A stretch of DNA of 64,000 nucleotides, from assembly GCA_036675425.1 (NCBI GenBank), contig JAKFFB010000045.1:26019-90018 (forward strand), written 5' to 3'. The notes under the pieces were generated by a model, which was given only the letters and a program-made list of their open reading frames with translations, ran no database searches and was not told where the DNA came from. Of the stretch, positions 47,964 to 55,753 are shown one piece after another. The position numbers and the translations under genes are program-made. Positions within the stretch are counted from its first letter, which is position 1. Each line of letters begins with the position of its first letter. This stretch comes from SCTD01 sp036675425 (GTDB taxonomy: Bacteria > Actinomycetota > Actinomycetes > Mycobacteriales > SCTD01).

Positions 47964-49445
47964 ATGACGGACCTCACCCGGCTGACCGCCGTCGAGACCG
48001 CTGCGGCCATCGCGTCGAAGGACGTCAGCGCCGTCGAGGTCGCGCAGGCGCACCTGGACCGCATCGCTGCCGTCGACGGCGCGGTGCATGCCTTCCTGCA
48101 CGTCGACACCGAGGGCGCGCTCGCGCAGGCGAAGCGCGTCGACGCGGGCGAGGTGAGCGGGCCTCTCGCCGGCGTGCCGCTCGGCCTCAAGGACGTCATC
48201 GTCACCAAGGGCGTGCCCACGACCGTCGGCTCGCGCATCCTCGAGGGCTGGATCCCGCCGTACGACGCGACGGTCACCGAGCGGCTGCGCGCCGCCGGCG
48301 TCGTGGTCCTCGGCAAGACGAACATGGACGAGTTCGCGATGGGCTCCTCCACCGAGCACAGCGCGTACGGCCCGACCTCCAACCCGTGGGACCTCACCCG
48401 GATCCCGGGCGGCTCCGGCGGCGGCTCGGCCGCGGCCGTCGCGGCGTACGAAGCACCGCTCGCCATCGGCACCGACACCGGCGGGTCGATCCGCCAGCCC
48501 GCGGCCGTCACCGGCACGGTCGGCGTCAAGCCGACCTACGGCGGCGTCTCCCGCTACGGGCTGGTCGCGTTCTCCAGCAGCCTCGACCAGGCCGGCCCGT
48601 GCGCGCGCACCGTCCTCGACGCCGCGCTGCTGCACGAGGCGATCGGCGGCCACGACCCGCGCGACTCGACGTCCATCGACGCACCCGTGCCGCCGGTCGT
48701 CGAGGCCGCGCGCAAGAAGGACGTGAAGGGCCTCCGCGTGGCCGTCGTCAAAGAGCTCACCGGCGAGGGCTACGAGGCGGGGGTCCAGGAGCGCTTCGAC
48801 GAGGCCGTCGCCCTGCTCCAGGAGCTCGGCGCGACGGTGACCGAGGTCAGCTGCCCGCACTTCGCCTACGCGCTGCCCGCCTACTACCTGATCGCGCCGA
48901 GCGAGGCGTCGAGCAACCTGGCGCGCTTCGACAGCGTGCGCTACGGCCTGCGCGTCGGCGACGACGGCGTGAACAGCCTCGAGGACGTCATGTCCGCCAC
49001 CCGGGCAGCGGGCTTCGGCGCGGAGGTCAAGCGCCGGATCATCCTCGGCACGTACGCCCTCTCGAGCGGCTACTACGACGCCTACTACGGCCAGGCGCAG
49101 AAGGTGCGCACCCTCATCACGCGCGACTTCCAGTCCGCGTTCGAGTCCGCCGACGTGCTCATCTCGCCGGCCTCACCCGGCGTCGCCTTCCCGCTCGGCG
49201 CGAAGCTCGACGACCCGCTCGCGATGTACCGGCAGGACCTCGCCACGATCCCGAGCAACCTCTACGGCGGTCCCGCGATGTCCCTGCCGGTCGGCCTGTC
49301 CGAGGGTCTTCCGGTCGGGCTGCAGGTCATGGCGCCGACGATGCGCGACGAGCTGCTCTACCAGGTGGGCGGCGCCCTCGAGGCCGCCCTGCACGACCGA
49401 TGGGGCGGGCCACTGCTCGCGTCCGCACCCGAGCTGGAGGTCTGA
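47964..49445 (+). CDS. gatA: aspartyl/glutamyl-tRNA amidotransferase subunit A
   Basis: The 493-residue amidase has the Ser-cisSer-Lys triad region: Lys in LGLKDVIVTKG and Ser residues in GGSGGGSAAAVA and GTDTGGSIRQPA. It releases ammonia from glutamine for GatB. The SRPBCC gene begins 2 nt after its stop. The gatB gene is 2.6 kb downstream and separated by unrelated genes, which is less usual than a compact gatCAB. Confidence 0.96.
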   Translation: MTDLTRLTAVETAAAIASKDVSAVEVAQAHLDRIAAVDGAVHAFLHVDTEGALAQAKRVDAGEVSGPLAGVPLGLKDVIVTKGVPTTVGSRILEGWIPPYDATVTERLRAAGVVVLGKTNMDEFAMGSSTEHSAYGPTSNPWDLTRIPGGSGGGSAAAVAAYEAPLAIGTDTGGSIRQPAAVTGTVGVKPTYGGVSRYGLVAFSSSLDQAGPCARTVLDAALLHEAIGGHDPRDSTSIDAPVPPVVEAARKKDVKGLRVAVVKELTGEGYEAGVQERFDEAVALLQELGATVTEVSCPHFAYALPAYYLIAPSEASSNLARFDSVRYGLRVGDDGVNSLEDVMSATRAAGFGAEVKRRIILGTYALSSGYYDAYYGQAQKVRTLITRDFQSAFESADVLISPASPGVAFPLGAKLDDPLAMYRQDLATIPSNLYGGPAMSLPVGLSEGLPVGLQVMAPTMRDELLYQVGGALEAALHDRWGGPLLASAPELEV

Positions 49446-49447
49446 AC

Positions 49448-49900
49448 ATGTCGCTCTTCAAGGTCAGCGTGGAGAAGGTCGTGCACGCGACCCCCGAGGC
49501 CGTCTTCGACCTGCTCGCGAGCCCGCGCCGGCACAGCGAGCTCGACGGCTCGGGCACGGTCAAGGACGTCGTCGACGGTCCCGAGCGACTGACGCAGGGT
49601 GCTGTCTTCGGCATGAACATGCACATGGGCGGGCCGTACCAGATGACCAACACGGTCGTGGAGTTCGAGGAGAACCGGCGCATCGCGTGGCAGCCGCGGC
49701 CGACCAACGCGATCGCGAGCAAGCTCGTCGGCGGGCGCATCTGGCGCTACGAGCTCGAGCCGGTCGAGGGCGGCACCCGCGTCCGCGAGACCTGGGACAT
49801 CAGTCAGGAGCGCATCCCGCCGCTGGTGTGGCCCTACCGCTTCAAGGTCCGCAGCGACCTGGCCAGGACGCTCGACCAGCTGGAGAAGCACGTCTCCTAG
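49448..49900 (+). CDS. SRPBCC-fold protein
   Basis: The 150-residue protein has the START/polyketide-cyclase-like pattern: VEKVVHATPEAVFDLLASPRRHSELDGSG at the start, central VEFEENRRIAWQP, and YELEPVEGGTRVRETWD near the end. Such proteins form a hydrophobic cavity that binds lipids or aromatic compounds. Its ligand is unknown. It begins directly after gatA, so it is co-transcribed, but the pairing may be accidental. The stop codon lies in the promoter of the next gene. Confidence 0.85.
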   Translation: MSLFKVSVEKVVHATPEAVFDLLASPRRHSELDGSGTVKDVVDGPERLTQGAVFGMNMHMGGPYQMTNTVVEFEENRRIAWQPRPTNAIASKLVGGRIWRYELEPVEGGTRVRETWDISQERIPPLVWPYRFKVRSDLARTLDQLEKHVS

Positions 49901-49909
49901 GTTCATGGG
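49898..49909 (+). promoter_or_regulatory. leaderless-type promoter -10 for the winged-helix gene
   Basis: TAGGTT (49898-49903) includes the stop codon of the SRPBCC gene and lies 6 nt before ATG 49910. No ribosome-binding site is seen. Confidence 0.5.
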
Positions 49910-50209
49910 ATGGCCGACCGCGGGTGGACCTTCCTCACCAACCACGCGCACGTCCTGCTCGCACTGACCCGCTCGCCCGATGCGCGGGTGAAGGACGTCG
50001 CCGAGCAGGTCGGCATCAGCGAGCGCATGGTCCATCTCGTCCTGAAGGACCTCGACGAGGCTGGGTACCTCGCCCGCCGACGGATCGGCCGACGCACCGC
50101 CTACGACGTGATCGGTGGGCCGCTGCGTCATCCGATGGAGCAGGAGCACCAGGTCGGCGAGCTGCTGGCCGTGCTGAGTGACGAAGGCCACAGCTCGCGC
50201 GACGGGTGA
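49910..50209 (+). CDS. winged helix-turn-helix regulator
   Basis: The 99-residue protein is almost entirely a winged HTH of the MarR/ArsR-like kind: KDVAEQVGISERMVHLVLKDLDEAGYLARRRIGRRTAYDV. There is no ligand-binding domain beyond a short C-terminal helix. It probably controls the InhA-like and SbtA-like genes downstream, since an 18-bp dyad stands between it and them. The effector is unknown. Confidence 0.85.
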   Translation: MADRGWTFLTNHAHVLLALTRSPDARVKDVAEQVGISERMVHLVLKDLDEAGYLARRRIGRRTAYDVIGGPLRHPMEQEHQVGELLAVLSDEGHSSRDG

Positions 50210-50218
50210 AACTAATTT

Positions 50219-50236
50219 CCTGCAATATCTTGCAGG
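50219..50236. promoter_or_regulatory. candidate operator CCTGCAA-N4-TTGCAGG
   Basis: Perfect 7-bp arms with a 4-nt spacer lie in a locally AT-rich stretch (50210-50250), about 30 bp before the InhA-like gene and just after the winged-helix regulator gene. The arrangement suggests an operator for that regulator. Confidence 0.55.
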
Positions 50237-50266
50237 TGTTTTCATCGTCTGCCCCTGGAGTACCCC

Positions 50267-51049
50267 GTGCTTGCTGGAACCCGCCTGCTCGTGACCGGAG
50301 TGGTCACTCCCGACTCGATCGCCTTCGCCGTCGCCCGGCGGGCCCAGGAGCTCGGGGCGGAGGTGCTCCTGACGGCGCTCCCGCGGGTGCGTGAGCTGGC
50401 CGTGCAGGCGGCGGCCGAGCTCCCCAGGAGCGCGGCGGTGGTGGACGTCGACCTGACCTCCGCGGAGGACCTGGCCGCCCTGACCGCCGACGTCCGCGAG
50501 CGCTTCGGCGCGCTCGACGGCGCGCTGCACGCCGTCGCCTTCGCGCCCAAGGGGGCGCTGGCGTCGTTTCTGGACGCCCCTGCCGGTGACGTGGAGGTGG
50601 CCTTCCGCACCAGCGTGCACACCTACGCCTCGCTGGCCCGGGTGCTGCGCGATCTGGCGCCGCCCACCGGCGGCAGCCTGGTCGGCCTGCACTTCGAGGC
50701 CTCCCGCGCCTGGCCGGTCTACGAGTGGATGGGCGTGTGCAAGGCCGCGCTCGTGGCGGCGAACCAGTACGTCGCGCGGGACCTCGGCGCCACCGGCTCA
50801 CGCGACAACCTGGTCGCCGCCGGCCCGCTGCACACCCGTGCCGCCGGCGGCATCGACGGCTTCGAGGAGCTGCTGCGCTCCTGGCGCGAGTCGGCGCCTC
50901 TGCCGTGGGACCCGCACGACGCGGGGCCGGTGGCCGACGCGGTGTGCTTCCTGCTGTCGCCCGCGGCGCGTGCCATCACCGGCACCGTGCTGCAGGTCGA
51001 CGCCGGACACGCGGCGATCGCAGCTCCGCTGCGCCACGAGCAGGCCTGA
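50267..51049 (+). CDS. InhA/FabI-like enoyl-[ACP] reductase
   Basis: The 260-residue short-chain dehydrogenase looks like InhA/FabI. It has GVVTPDSIAFAVARRAQELGAEV (NAD binding), LHAVAFAPKGAL, then the active-site tyrosine and lysine in YEWMGVCKAALVAANQYVARDLG. NLVAAGPLHTRAAGGI and ITGTVLQVDAGHAAI close it. It would reduce enoyl-ACP in fatty-acid synthesis with NADH. The spacing Y-x6-K fits FabI rather than ordinary SDR (Y-x3-K). It follows the winged-helix gene and a dyad, and the SbtA-like gene follows 1 bp after its stop. Confidence 0.9.
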   Translation: MLAGTRLLVTGVVTPDSIAFAVARRAQELGAEVLLTALPRVRELAVQAAAELPRSAAVVDVDLTSAEDLAALTADVRERFGALDGALHAVAFAPKGALASFLDAPAGDVEVAFRTSVHTYASLARVLRDLAPPTGGSLVGLHFEASRAWPVYEWMGVCKAALVAANQYVARDLGATGSRDNLVAAGPLHTRAAGGIDGFEELLRSWRESAPLPWDPHDAGPVADAVCFLLSPAARAITGTVLQVDAGHAAIAAPLRHEQA

Positions 51050-51050
51050 C

Positions 51051-52019
51051 GTGCAGGCGGTGCTCGACGGCCTGAGCACCCTCACCTCCCCGGCCGTCCT
51101 CGCCTTCCTGCTGGGCGTCGGTGCGGCGCTGCTGCGCTCGGACCTCAAGCTGCCGGACCAGGTGCACGGCTTCTTGTCCTTCTACCTGCTGCTGGCCATC
51201 GGGCTCAAGGGCGGGGTCGGGCTGCGCGACGCCGACGCGGGTGACCTCGCTCTGCCCGTGCTCGCCACGCTCGCGCTCGGCGTGGTCACTCCGCTGATCG
51301 CGTTCGCAGCGCTGCGGGGGCTGACCCGGCTGGAGCGGGTCGACCGGGCGGCGGTCGCCTCCCACTACGGCTCCACGTCCCTGGTCACGTTCACCGCCGC
51401 CGTCGCGGCCCTGGATGCGGCGCGGGTCTCGTCAGAGGGCTACATGGCCACGCTGCTCGCCGTCCTCGAGGTCCCGGGCATCGTGGTCGGGCTCCTGCTC
51501 GCCGGGCGGCACGCGACGGCAGCCGGTGGCGGCGACCGCGGCGGGGCGATCCGCGAGATCCTGACCGGCAAGAGCATCGTGCTGCTGGTCGGCGGTCTCG
51601 GGATCGGGGCGGCGACCGGCGCGAGCGGCTACGTCGCGATCGAGCCGGTCTTCGGCGGCTTGTTCCAGGGCGTGCTCGTCCTGTTCCTGCTCGACCTGGG
51701 CGTCATGGCCGGCCACCGGCTGCGCGACCTGCCCCAGGCCGGGCCGGGGCTCGTCCTGGTCGCGCTGCTGCTGCCTGTGCTGAACGGCACCCTCGGGGTC
51801 CTCGCGGGTGCGGCGGCCGGGCTGAGCATCGGTGGGGCCGCGCTGCTCGGAGTGCTCGCGGGCAGCGCCTCGTACATCGCGGCGCCCGCGGCGGTGCGTC
51901 TCGCGCTGCCTGCAGCAAACCCCGCGTACTACCTCACCGCGAGCCTCGGGATCACCTTCCCCTTCAACCTGGTCTTCGGGATCCCGCTGTTCCTGGCCGT
52001 CTCCCGCGCCGTGGCCTGA
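51051..52019 (+). CDS. SbtA-type sodium-dependent bicarbonate permease
   Basis: The 322-residue membrane protein has the SbtA/DUF897 pattern: LTSPAVLAFLLGVGAALLRSDLKLPDQVHGFLSFYLLLAIGLKGGVGL in the first half, ASHYGSTSLVTFTAAVAAL, and the repeated half near AGSASYIAAPAAVRLALPAANPAYYL. It should import bicarbonate with sodium, providing CO2/HCO3- for carboxylases such as Ccr or acetyl-CoA carboxylase. No SbtB is adjacent. The GTG at 51051 is almost fused to the InhA-like gene. Confidence 0.85.
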   Translation: MQAVLDGLSTLTSPAVLAFLLGVGAALLRSDLKLPDQVHGFLSFYLLLAIGLKGGVGLRDADAGDLALPVLATLALGVVTPLIAFAALRGLTRLERVDRAAVASHYGSTSLVTFTAAVAALDAARVSSEGYMATLLAVLEVPGIVVGLLLAGRHATAAGGGDRGGAIREILTGKSIVLLVGGLGIGAATGASGYVAIEPVFGGLFQGVLVLFLLDLGVMAGHRLRDLPQAGPGLVLVALLLPVLNGTLGVLAGAAAGLSIGGAALLGVLAGSASYIAAPAAVRLALPAANPAYYLTASLGITFPFNLVFGIPLFLAVSRAVA

Positions 52020-52035
52020 GCCTGCACGACCCCAT

Positions 52036-52048
52036 TACGCTCACGGCC
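52036..52048 (+). promoter_or_regulatory. leaderless-type promoter -10 of gatB
   Basis: TACGCT (52036-52041) lies 7 nt before the gatB ATG. Confidence 0.5.
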
Positions 52049-53572
52049 ATGACCATCGCCGCTCCGTCCTCCGTGCCGGCCGAGTCGGTCCCGTACGCCG
52101 AGGCGCTCGAGGAGTTCGAGCCGGTCATCGGCCTCGAGACCCACGTCGAGCTCGGCACCGCCAGCAAGATGTTCTGCGGCTGCGCCACGGAGTTCGGTGC
52201 GGAGCCGAACACCCAGGTCTGCCCGGTCTGCCTCGGTCTGCCGGGCGCGCTGCCGGTCGTGAACGCGATGGCGATCGAGTCGACGATCCGGATCGGCCTG
52301 GCGCTGCACTGCGACATCGCGACGTGGTGCCGCTTCGCGCGCAAGAACTACTTCTACCCGGACATGCCGAAGAACTTCCAGACGTCGCAGTACGACGAGC
52401 CGCTCTGCACCGACGGCTACCTCGACGTCGAGGTGCGGGGGGAGACGGTCCGGATCCCGATCGAGCGGGTGCACCTCGAGGAGGACACCGGCAAGACGCT
52501 GCACGTCGGCGGCTCGACCGGCCGCATCCACGGCGCCTCGCACTCCCTCGTCGACTACAACCGCGCCGGCATCCCGCTGGTGGAGATCGTCACCAAGCCC
52601 GTCGTCGGCACCGGCAACCTGCCGGCTGAGGTCGCCAAGGCCTACGTCACCGAGCTGCGTGACGTGCTTCGGGGGCTCGGCGTCTCCGACGTGCGCATGG
52701 AGCAGGGCTCGCTGCGCTGCGACGTCAACGTCTCGCTGAACAAGCCCGGCGAGGAGTGGGGCACCCGCTCGGAGACCAAGAACGTCAACTCGCTGCGCTC
52801 GGTCGAGCGCGCGGTGCGCTCCGAGGTCGAGCGGCAGGCCGCGCGGCTGCGCGCGGGGGAGCGGATCGTCCAGGAGACGCGCCACTTCCACGAGGACACC
52901 GGCATGTCCACGTCCGGTCGCTCCAAGGAGGAGGCGACCGACTACCGCTACTTCCCCGAGCCCGACCTCGTCCCGGTCGCACCCGACCCCGCATGGGTCG
53001 CGGAGCTGAAGGCCGCGCTCCCCGAGGCGCCGTCCGTACGCCGGCGGAAGCTGACCACGGAGCTGGGCCTGTCGGACCTCGACAGCCAGGCGATGGTCAA
53101 CGCCGGTGTGCTCGACGTCGTCCTCGCGACCGTCGAGGCGGGTGCGCCCGCGGCCGAGGCGCGCAACTGGTGGCTCGGCCACCTCGCCCAGGCCGCCAAC
53201 TCCCGGGGCGTCGACGCCGCCGAGCTGCCCATCGAGCCGGCCGCCGTGGCCCGCGTCGTCGAGCTGGTCGCCGAGGGGAAGCTCACCGCCGGTCTCGCCC
53301 GGCAGGTCGTCGACGGCGTGCTCGCCGGCGAGGGCTCGCCCGACCAGGTCGTCGAGGCCCGCGGGCTCGCGGTGGTGTCGGACGAGGGCGCGCTCGCGGA
53401 GGCGGTCGACGCCGCCATCGAGGCGCAGCCCGACACCGCCGCCAAGATCCGGGGCGGCAAGGTGCAGGCGATCGGTGCGCTCGTCGGCGCGGTCATGAAG
53501 GCGACGCGGGGTCAGGCGGACGCCGCGGTCGTGCGCCGCCTGCTGCTCGAGCGCCTCGGCGTCACCGAGTAG
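52049..53572 (+). CDS. gatB: aspartyl/glutamyl-tRNA amidotransferase subunit B
   Basis: The 507-residue protein phosphorylates the tRNA-bound Glu/Asp and receives ammonia from GatA. It has GLETHVELGTASKMFCGC, the zinc-binding CGC...CPVCLG cysteines, the DYNRAGIPLVEIVTKP region and the C-terminal YqeY-like domain (KIRGGKVQAIGALVGAVMKATRGQAD). It has its own leaderless promoter. Its end overlaps the convergent YihY gene by 11 bp. Confidence 0.97.
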   Translation: MTIAAPSSVPAESVPYAEALEEFEPVIGLETHVELGTASKMFCGCATEFGAEPNTQVCPVCLGLPGALPVVNAMAIESTIRIGLALHCDIATWCRFARKNYFYPDMPKNFQTSQYDEPLCTDGYLDVEVRGETVRIPIERVHLEEDTGKTLHVGGSTGRIHGASHSLVDYNRAGIPLVEIVTKPVVGTGNLPAEVAKAYVTELRDVLRGLGVSDVRMEQGSLRCDVNVSLNKPGEEWGTRSETKNVNSLRSVERAVRSEVERQAARLRAGERIVQETRHFHEDTGMSTSGRSKEEATDYRYFPEPDLVPVAPDPAWVAELKAALPEAPSVRRRKLTTELGLSDLDSQAMVNAGVLDVVLATVEAGAPAAEARNWWLGHLAQAANSRGVDAAELPIEPAAVARVVELVAEGKLTAGLARQVVDGVLAGEGSPDQVVEARGLAVVSDEGALAEAVDAAIEAQPDTAAKIRGGKVQAIGALVGAVMKATRGQADAAVVRRLLLERLGVTE

Positions 53573-54632
53573 CCGGCTCTTCCCCGACGATCTTCGTCTT
53601 GTTGTGGTCCTCCACGCGGGGGGCCCCCGCAACAAGACGAAGATCGTCGGGAGCATGGCGCAGGGACTCGCGGTGCCGGCGGCGCGCCAGCAGGATCGCG
53701 TTCAGCTCGGCCCCGGCCAGCAGGGCCACGCAGAGCAGGTAGAACCAGCTCATCAGGATCAGCCCGCCACCGAGCGCGCCGAAGATCGGTGACGCCGAGA
53801 CCGCCGTCTCGAGGTAGAGGTTCAGGCCGTACGACGCGAGCAGCCACAGCAGCGCGGTCAGCAGGCCGCCGGGCAGGTCGTAGCGCCACCGCTCGCGCCG
53901 CGCGGGAGTGAGGTGCTGCATGGTCGTCGCCCACAGGACCAGCGACACGAAGGCCAGCGGCCAGCGGGCGTAGGACCACACGACGGAGTACTCCGCGTCC
54001 AGCCCGACCCCCGCGACGACGTCCTCAGCGCGTCCGAAGAGCGGGCCGATGACCAGCAGCGTGACGGCGAGCGCGCCGGTGAGCACGGTGCCCACGCCGA
54101 GCAGCAGGCCGAGCCAGCGCCGCCGCCACCAGCCGCGCGTCTCGGGCACGTCGTAGCAGATGTTCACGGTGTTGATGAGCGTCGAGAAGGCGGTCGACAG
54201 CGACAGCAGCGCCAGCACCGACGCGATGGTCAGCGCGTTGCCGCTGCTGTCGAACAGGTCGCGCACGGTGTCGATCGCGGGCGACGCCGTGTCGGTGAGC
54301 AGCTCGTCGAGGAAGGTGAGCACGCCGTCCTCGACGCGCTGGGCGTTCCAGCGGCCGATGATGACGCGCAGCTGCCCGAGGACCGCCGCGGCGAACAGCA
54401 GCGCGGGGAAGAGCGTGAGCACCGCGAAGAAGGCGGTCTCGGCGGCCAGCCCGAGCAGCCGGTCGCGGTCCGCCTTGTGGATCACCTCGACGAGGGTGCG
54501 GACGAACCAGCGCACGGGGTCGCCCGCGGGGGTGCGCGCCGCCTCCTGCGCGGTCACGGCAGCGCGCAGCTCGCTGGACTGCCGGCTCACCACCGAGGTG
54601 GGGACCAGCGGCTCCGGACGGCGGCGGCTCAC
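53562..54632 (-). CDS. YihY/BrkB family inner-membrane protein
   Basis: The 356-residue protein has the BrkB pattern: RLLGLAAETAFFAVLTLFPALLF at the first span, SVLALLSLSTAFSTLINTVNICYDVPETRG, and about six spans ending LLCVALLAGAELNAIL. It was first misnamed as RNase BN; the true role is unknown, perhaps transport or envelope maintenance. The C-terminal NKTKIVGEEPATR is encoded by a 69-bp palindrome and gatB DNA. The GTG at 54632 is the best start; the frame continues upstream over the sugar dehydrogenase gene but is shadow. Confidence 0.85.
   Translation of the reverse strand: MSRRRPEPLVPTSVVSRQSSELRAAVTAQEAARTPAGDPVRWFVRTLVEVIHKADRDRLLGLAAETAFFAVLTLFPALLFAAAVLGQLRVIIGRWNAQRVEDGVLTFLDELLTDTASPAIDTVRDLFDSSGNALTIASVLALLSLSTAFSTLINTVNICYDVPETRGWWRRRWLGLLLGVGTVLTGALAVTLLVIGPLFGRAEDVVAGVGLDAEYSVVWSYARWPLAFVSLVLWATTMQHLTPARRERWRYDLPGGLLTALLWLLASYGLNLYLETAVSASPIFGALGGGLILMSWFYLLCVALLAGAELNAILLARRRHRESLRHAPDDLRLVAGAPRVEDHNKTKIVGEEPATR
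53583..53651. repeat. 69-bp palindrome in the 3' end of the YihY gene
   Basis: Perfect 22-bp arms (outermost CCCGACGATC, innermost GTTG/CAAC) flank a 25-nt loop that itself holds GGGGGGCCCCC. The element lies inside the YihY coding region, adds its last residues, and could serve as a terminator for gatB and YihY. Both strands read NKTKIVG through an arm. Confidence 0.85.
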
Positions 54633-54667
54633 CCGACCATGGTGGCCGATGCGCCGCTCGGCCGCTG

Positions 54668-55753
54668 CTACCTCGGTGCGAGTCGCAGGATCCGGTCGTC
54701 GTCCGCGGACGGCGCGCCGCGTCCGTCGCGGTTGCTCGTCATCACCCACAGCGAGCCGTCCGGCGCGCGCTCCGCGGTGCGCAGCCGGCCGTAGACGCCC
54801 TCGAAGAACGCGGTCGGGCGACCCGGGTCGGCCAGCGGCACCTGCCACAGCCGCTGGCCGCGCAGCGCCGCGACCCAGAGCACGTCGCCGACGACCGCGG
54901 CCCCGCTCGGCGACGCCTCGGAGGTCTCCCACGTCGTGATCGGCGCGAGGAACCGCCCGTCGCCGTCCCCCGCGCCCTCGACCTCCGGCCAGCCACCGTT
55001 GCTGCCCGGCTCGATCGCGTTGACCTCGTCGAAGCGGTTCTGCCCGAACTCGACGGAGTACGGCCGGCCGTCCGGGCCGAAGGCGATCCCCTGGACGTTG
55101 CGGTGCCCGCGGGAGAACACCACGGAGTCGGCGCCGGCGGGCGGCTCGCCGTCGAGCGTCATCCGCAGCACCTTGCCGCCGAGCGAGCCGGGGTCCTGCG
55201 AGAGCGACGTGTCCCCGGCGTCGCCGGTGCCGGCCCACAGGTGGCCGTCCGGTCCGATCGCCAGCCGGCCGCCGTTGTGGACACTGCCCCTCGGGATCCC
55301 GGTGAGCACCGGCTCGACGTCGTCGGGAGCGCTGAGCGGGAAGCGCAGGATCCGGTTGTCGTCCGCGGTGGTGACGTAGACGTACACGGTGGCGCCGTCG
55401 GGCGTGACCGCCAGCCCGAGCAGCCCGCCCTCGCCGTCCGGCTCGGCCGCGGCGATCCGGGTGACCTCCACCGGATCTCCCCCTGCGGCAGGCACTCTCA
55501 GCACCCGGGCGGTGTCCCGCTCGGTGACGAGCGCGTCGCCGCCGGGCAGGAAGCCGAGCCCCCAGGGTGCTCGGAGCCCGGTCGCCAGCACCTCCGGAGA
55601 CCCGGTGTCGAGGCCGCCGGAGGCTGCCGTGGCACGGCTGCTCGGCGCCGCCGACGACGCGGGCGTGGGGCTGGCAGCAGGGGAGGGGTCGTCGGCGCTG
55701 CAGGCCGTCCCGGCCGCCGCCAGCACGAGAGCTGCGGCGAGCAGCCGGATCAC
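54668..55753 (-). CDS. PQQ-dependent-type sugar (glucose/sorbosone) dehydrogenase lipoprotein
   Basis: The 361-residue secreted protein has a hydrophobic signal with GTACS as a probable lipobox, then a Ser/Pro/Ala linker. A six-bladed GSDH propeller follows: LATGLRAPWGLGFLPGG, the catalytic-His-containing VHNGGRLAIGPDG, GHRNVQGIAFGPDG, and YSVEFGQNRFDEVNAIEPGSNGGWPEVEG. Most relatives act on sugars using PQQ; cofactor supply cannot be seen here. GTG 55753 overlaps the TGA of the PucR gene, so expression is coupled to that regulator. The -3 residue of the lipobox is not ideal. Confidence 0.85.
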   Translation of the reverse strand: MIRLLAAALVLAAAGTACSADDPSPAASPTPASSAAPSSRATAASGGLDTGSPEVLATGLRAPWGLGFLPGGDALVTERDTARVLRVPAAGGDPVEVTRIAAAEPDGEGGLLGLAVTPDGATVYVYVTTADDNRILRFPLSAPDDVEPVLTGIPRGSVHNGGRLAIGPDGHLWAGTGDAGDTSLSQDPGSLGGKVLRMTLDGEPPAGADSVVFSRGHRNVQGIAFGPDGRPYSVEFGQNRFDEVNAIEPGSNGGWPEVEGAGDGDGRFLAPITTWETSEASPSGAAVVGDVLWVAALRGQRLWQVPLADPGRPTAFFEGVYGRLRTAERAPDGSLWVMTSNRDGRGAPSADDDRILRLAPR

